Assembly (NCBI GenBank): GCA_024643255.1
Contig: JAHENF010000022.1
Coordinates: forward strand, 1-34,096
Direction: 5' to 3'
DNA: 34,096 nucleotides
DNA from: Ilumatobacteraceae bacterium
GTDB taxonomy: Bacteria > Actinomycetota > Acidimicrobiia > Acidimicrobiales > Ilumatobacteraceae
The notes beneath the pieces were generated by a model. It did no database searches. It saw nothing but the letters and a program-made list of their open reading frames with translations, and was not told the origin of the DNA. This document shows positions 32,804 to 34,096 of the stretch, one piece after another (position 1 is the first letter of the stretch; every line of letters starts with the position of its first letter). The position numbers and the translations under genes were made by a program.

Positions 32804-32836
32804 ATGACCCACCACGGAACATCGAGCCCGGCATGA
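32804..32836 (+). CDS. Possible 10-residue leader peptide overlapping the GrdB-like start
   Basis: ATG 32804 encodes MTHHGTSSPA and stops at TGA 32834-32836, overlapping ATG 32833 of the next gene by ATGA. It has its own Shine-Dalgarno-like GGTGAG 5 nt upstream, while the GrdB-like gene has none of note. It could deliver ribosomes to the downstream start by coupling. It is very short, so chance is possible. Confidence 0.35.
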   Translation: MTHHGTSSPA

Positions 32837-33987
32837 ACGGCGACCAGATGATGCGGGCCCATTCGGCGACACTGCCCGGGCCGGAGTTCCCGAATCCGGC
32901 GTGGGTGACGCCGCCGGCGCTGGCCGACGCGACTGTCGCGATCGTCACGTCAGCGGCGCTCTACGCGGCGGGCGACGACGGCTTCACCGCCGGCGACACG
33001 AGCTATCGACTCATCGACCGTGAGCGCCGTGATCTCGTGATGGGGCACTGGAGCCCGAACTTCGACCACACCGCCGTGGCGATGGATCTCAACGTGGTGT
33101 ACCCGATCGATCGGCTGGAGGAACTCGCGGACCGCGGCGTCATCGGCGCAGTCGCTCCGCGGCACGTCTCGTTCGCCGGCAACCAGCCCGACGACGTCGC
33201 GACGATCCGGCTCGACACCGGCCCGGCGGCGGCCGCCGCGTTGCGCGCCGACGGCGTCGACGTGGCGATCTTCACGCCCGTTTGACCGTTGTGCACGCGC
33301 ACCGTGAGTGTGCTCGCCCATGTGTTCGAAGCTGCGGGGATCGCCACCGTGGTCTTGTCGTCGGTCCGCGAGATGGCCCTGAAGACCGCGCCACCCCGCG
33401 CCCTGCACTGTGAGTTCCCGCTCGGCCGCCCGCTCGGGCGCCCTGCCGATCCCGAGTTCCAACACGATGTGTTGGCGCGGGCGTTCGCGTTGCTCGAGGC
33501 GGATTCAGGTCCAGTGCTCGTCGATCACCCCGACGTGATCGAAGCCGACGAGCAGCCGGCCTCGTGTGCGTTGCCACCCCGGTACGACCCCGACCTGCCG
33601 CCCGCAGTCGACGAGGCTCGCGGGCTGCGCAAGGCCTACGACCGCGGGCTCGCGCGTCGCGGCGTCACCTCGGTTGGTCGTGTGATCGATGCCGACGGTG
33701 TGCCCGACGCGCTCGGCGTGCTCGACGCGATCGTCGAGGGCGAGGACTGGTCGACGGCCGGCATCCCCGGCGGCAACACCATCGCCGTGTGTCACGACAT
33801 CCGCACGTACTACGAGGAAGCCGCTCTCGAACTCGTCGACGGACCCCTGCCGGGTGGGCGAGCCCTGGAAGATTGGTTCTTCGACCAGACCGAGGCCGGC
33901 GCCACCGTTCTCGCTGCTCGGGCGGCGATCCGTGACAGCGGCGCCAAGTTCCCGATCTGGTTCTACATGACCCCCGGCCAGCGCTGA
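32833..33987 (+). CDS. GrdB-like (glycine/sarcosine/betaine reductase selenoprotein B family) protein with in-frame UGA
   Basis: 384 residues if TGA 33283 (residue 151) is read as selenocysteine; without readthrough the frame breaks into 150 and about 233 residues. The sequence at the UGA is FTPV-U-PLC-TRTVSVLA, a U-x-x-C redox motif at the place where GrdB/PrdB-like proteins carry Sec or Cys. Family segments on both sides are VAIVTSAALY, GHWSPNFDHT, NVVYPIDRLEELADRGVIG, HVSFAG, then LAHVFEAAGIATVVLSS and HCEFPLGRPLGRP. Members in aerobes have no proven reaction; Clostridium homologues reduce glycine or proline derivatives. The last 80 residues (GIPGGNTIAVCHDIRTYYEE...) look like an extra region. 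It is divergent from the TetR operon. Confidence 0.78.
33283..33313 (+). promoter_or_regulatory. SECIS-like hairpin for UGA 33283
   Basis: GCGCAC (33297-33302) pairs with GTGTGC (33308-33313): six pairs including one G-U. The loop CGUGA starts 17 nt after the UGA and has G at its second base. The stem starts 11 nt after the UGA, the same distance as in E. coli fdhF as I recall. Confidence 0.55.
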
Positions 33988-33988
33988 C

Positions 33989-34017
33989 GTTACGCCGGTG
34001 CCAGGCACCGGCGTCAC
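33989..34017. repeat. 29-bp palindrome, second copy, after GrdB-like gene
   Basis: GTTACGCCGGTGCC-A-GGCACCGGCGTCAC: 14-bp arms with one mismatch, centre A. It differs from the copy at 28964 at only a few positions. It starts 2 bp after the GrdB-like stop and precedes the thiolase start, so it may also act as a terminator. Confidence 0.8.
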
Positions 34018-34055
34018 CATCGCTACGTTGGCCGGATTCACCTCAGGAGGAACCC

Positions 34056-34096
34056 ATGTCCGACGCACTGATCATCGACGCCTGCCGCACCCCTCG
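34056..34096 (+). CDS. Thiolase (acetyl-CoA acetyltransferase) N-terminus, truncated by window edge
   Basis: ATG 34056 follows a strong AGGAGG (7 nt spacing). The 13 complete codons visible encode MSDALIIDACRTP, the classic thiolase opening (I-[IV]-DA-x-RTP). The remainder, including the catalytic Cys/His, lies beyond the window. The family condenses or cleaves acyl-CoA in beta-oxidation. Confidence 0.75.
   Translation, partial: MSDALIIDACRTP

Noticed and set aside
33289..33987. Separate gene starting at TTG 33289
   Set aside because: The TTG is two codons after the in-frame TGA, there is no ribosome binding site, and the family homology continues through the TGA. It is better explained as UGA readthrough.

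Overview
The window is GC-rich actinobacterial DNA. It carries four LLM-class F420-dependent oxidoreductases, tandem-domain universal stress proteins, a DUF222/13E12 fragment, many GTG starts and dense ATGA gene overlaps. This composition resembles Acidimicrobiia (Ilumatobacter-like), but that placement is an inference. There are no rRNA or tRNA genes, no CRISPR array and no intact insertion sequence.

Layout. 1-808: 3'-truncated DUF222/HNH-family gene. 888-6887 (minus): PaaI-like thioesterase, class III aminotransferase, DinB-like protein, transsulfuration-type PLP enzyme, LLM oxidoreductase and acyl-CoA synthetase. 6964-10018: LLM oxidoreductase, a convergent glutamine amidotransferase, then an isochorismatase-crotonase pair. 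10049-12405: a CBS protein and two double-USP proteins around a divergent promoter holding two DosR-box-like palindromes exactly 21 bp apart. 13287-15588: small secreted Cys/His/Met protein, a strong hairpin, and an OmpR-type two-component system. 15598-19625: LLM oxidoreductase, limonene-epoxide-hydrolase-like protein, aldo/keto reductase, alpha/beta hydrolase and its probable TetR repressor, with matching operators. 19716-22096: LLM oxidoreductase coupled to a linalool dehydratase/isomerase-like protein. 22268-32722 (minus): nine genes, almost all overlapping by 4 nt, running from a TetR regulator through a sulfatase, MBL hydrolase, haloalkane dehalogenase, SCO6745-like protein, SRPBCC protein, a sulfatase/DJ-1 fusion and a DUF1330-like protein to a GST-like protein. 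32833-33987: GrdB-like protein. 34056-end: start of a thiolase.

The most striking result is two candidate selenoproteins hidden by in-frame TGA codons. The linalool dehydratase/isomerase-like frame (20621-22096) is interrupted only by TGA at 21248 and 21275. They are nine codons apart, exactly where the two catalytic cysteines of LinD fall, and each is followed by a bacterial-SECIS-like hairpin; the second hairpin has the loop GGUCU, as in E. coli fdhF. The GrdB-like frame (32833-33987) is interrupted only by TGA at 33283, giving a U-P-L-C redox motif followed by another SECIS-like hairpin. If real, the first would be a dual-selenocysteine (de)hydratase, which I do not know to have been described.

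Three families of short palindromic repeats lie mainly between genes: 43-nt elements with covarying arms (four copies), a 53-nt hairpin (two copies in tandem), and 29-bp palindromes with a single central base (two related copies and one analogue), two of which extend into the 3' ends of genes.

Functionally, the region looks like accessory catabolism of small organic molecules (terpenoid-like, organosulfate, organohalogen, CoA thioesters) under local TetR control, interspersed with a stress/hypoxia-type USP-CBS locus. The substrates are not determined by the sequence.
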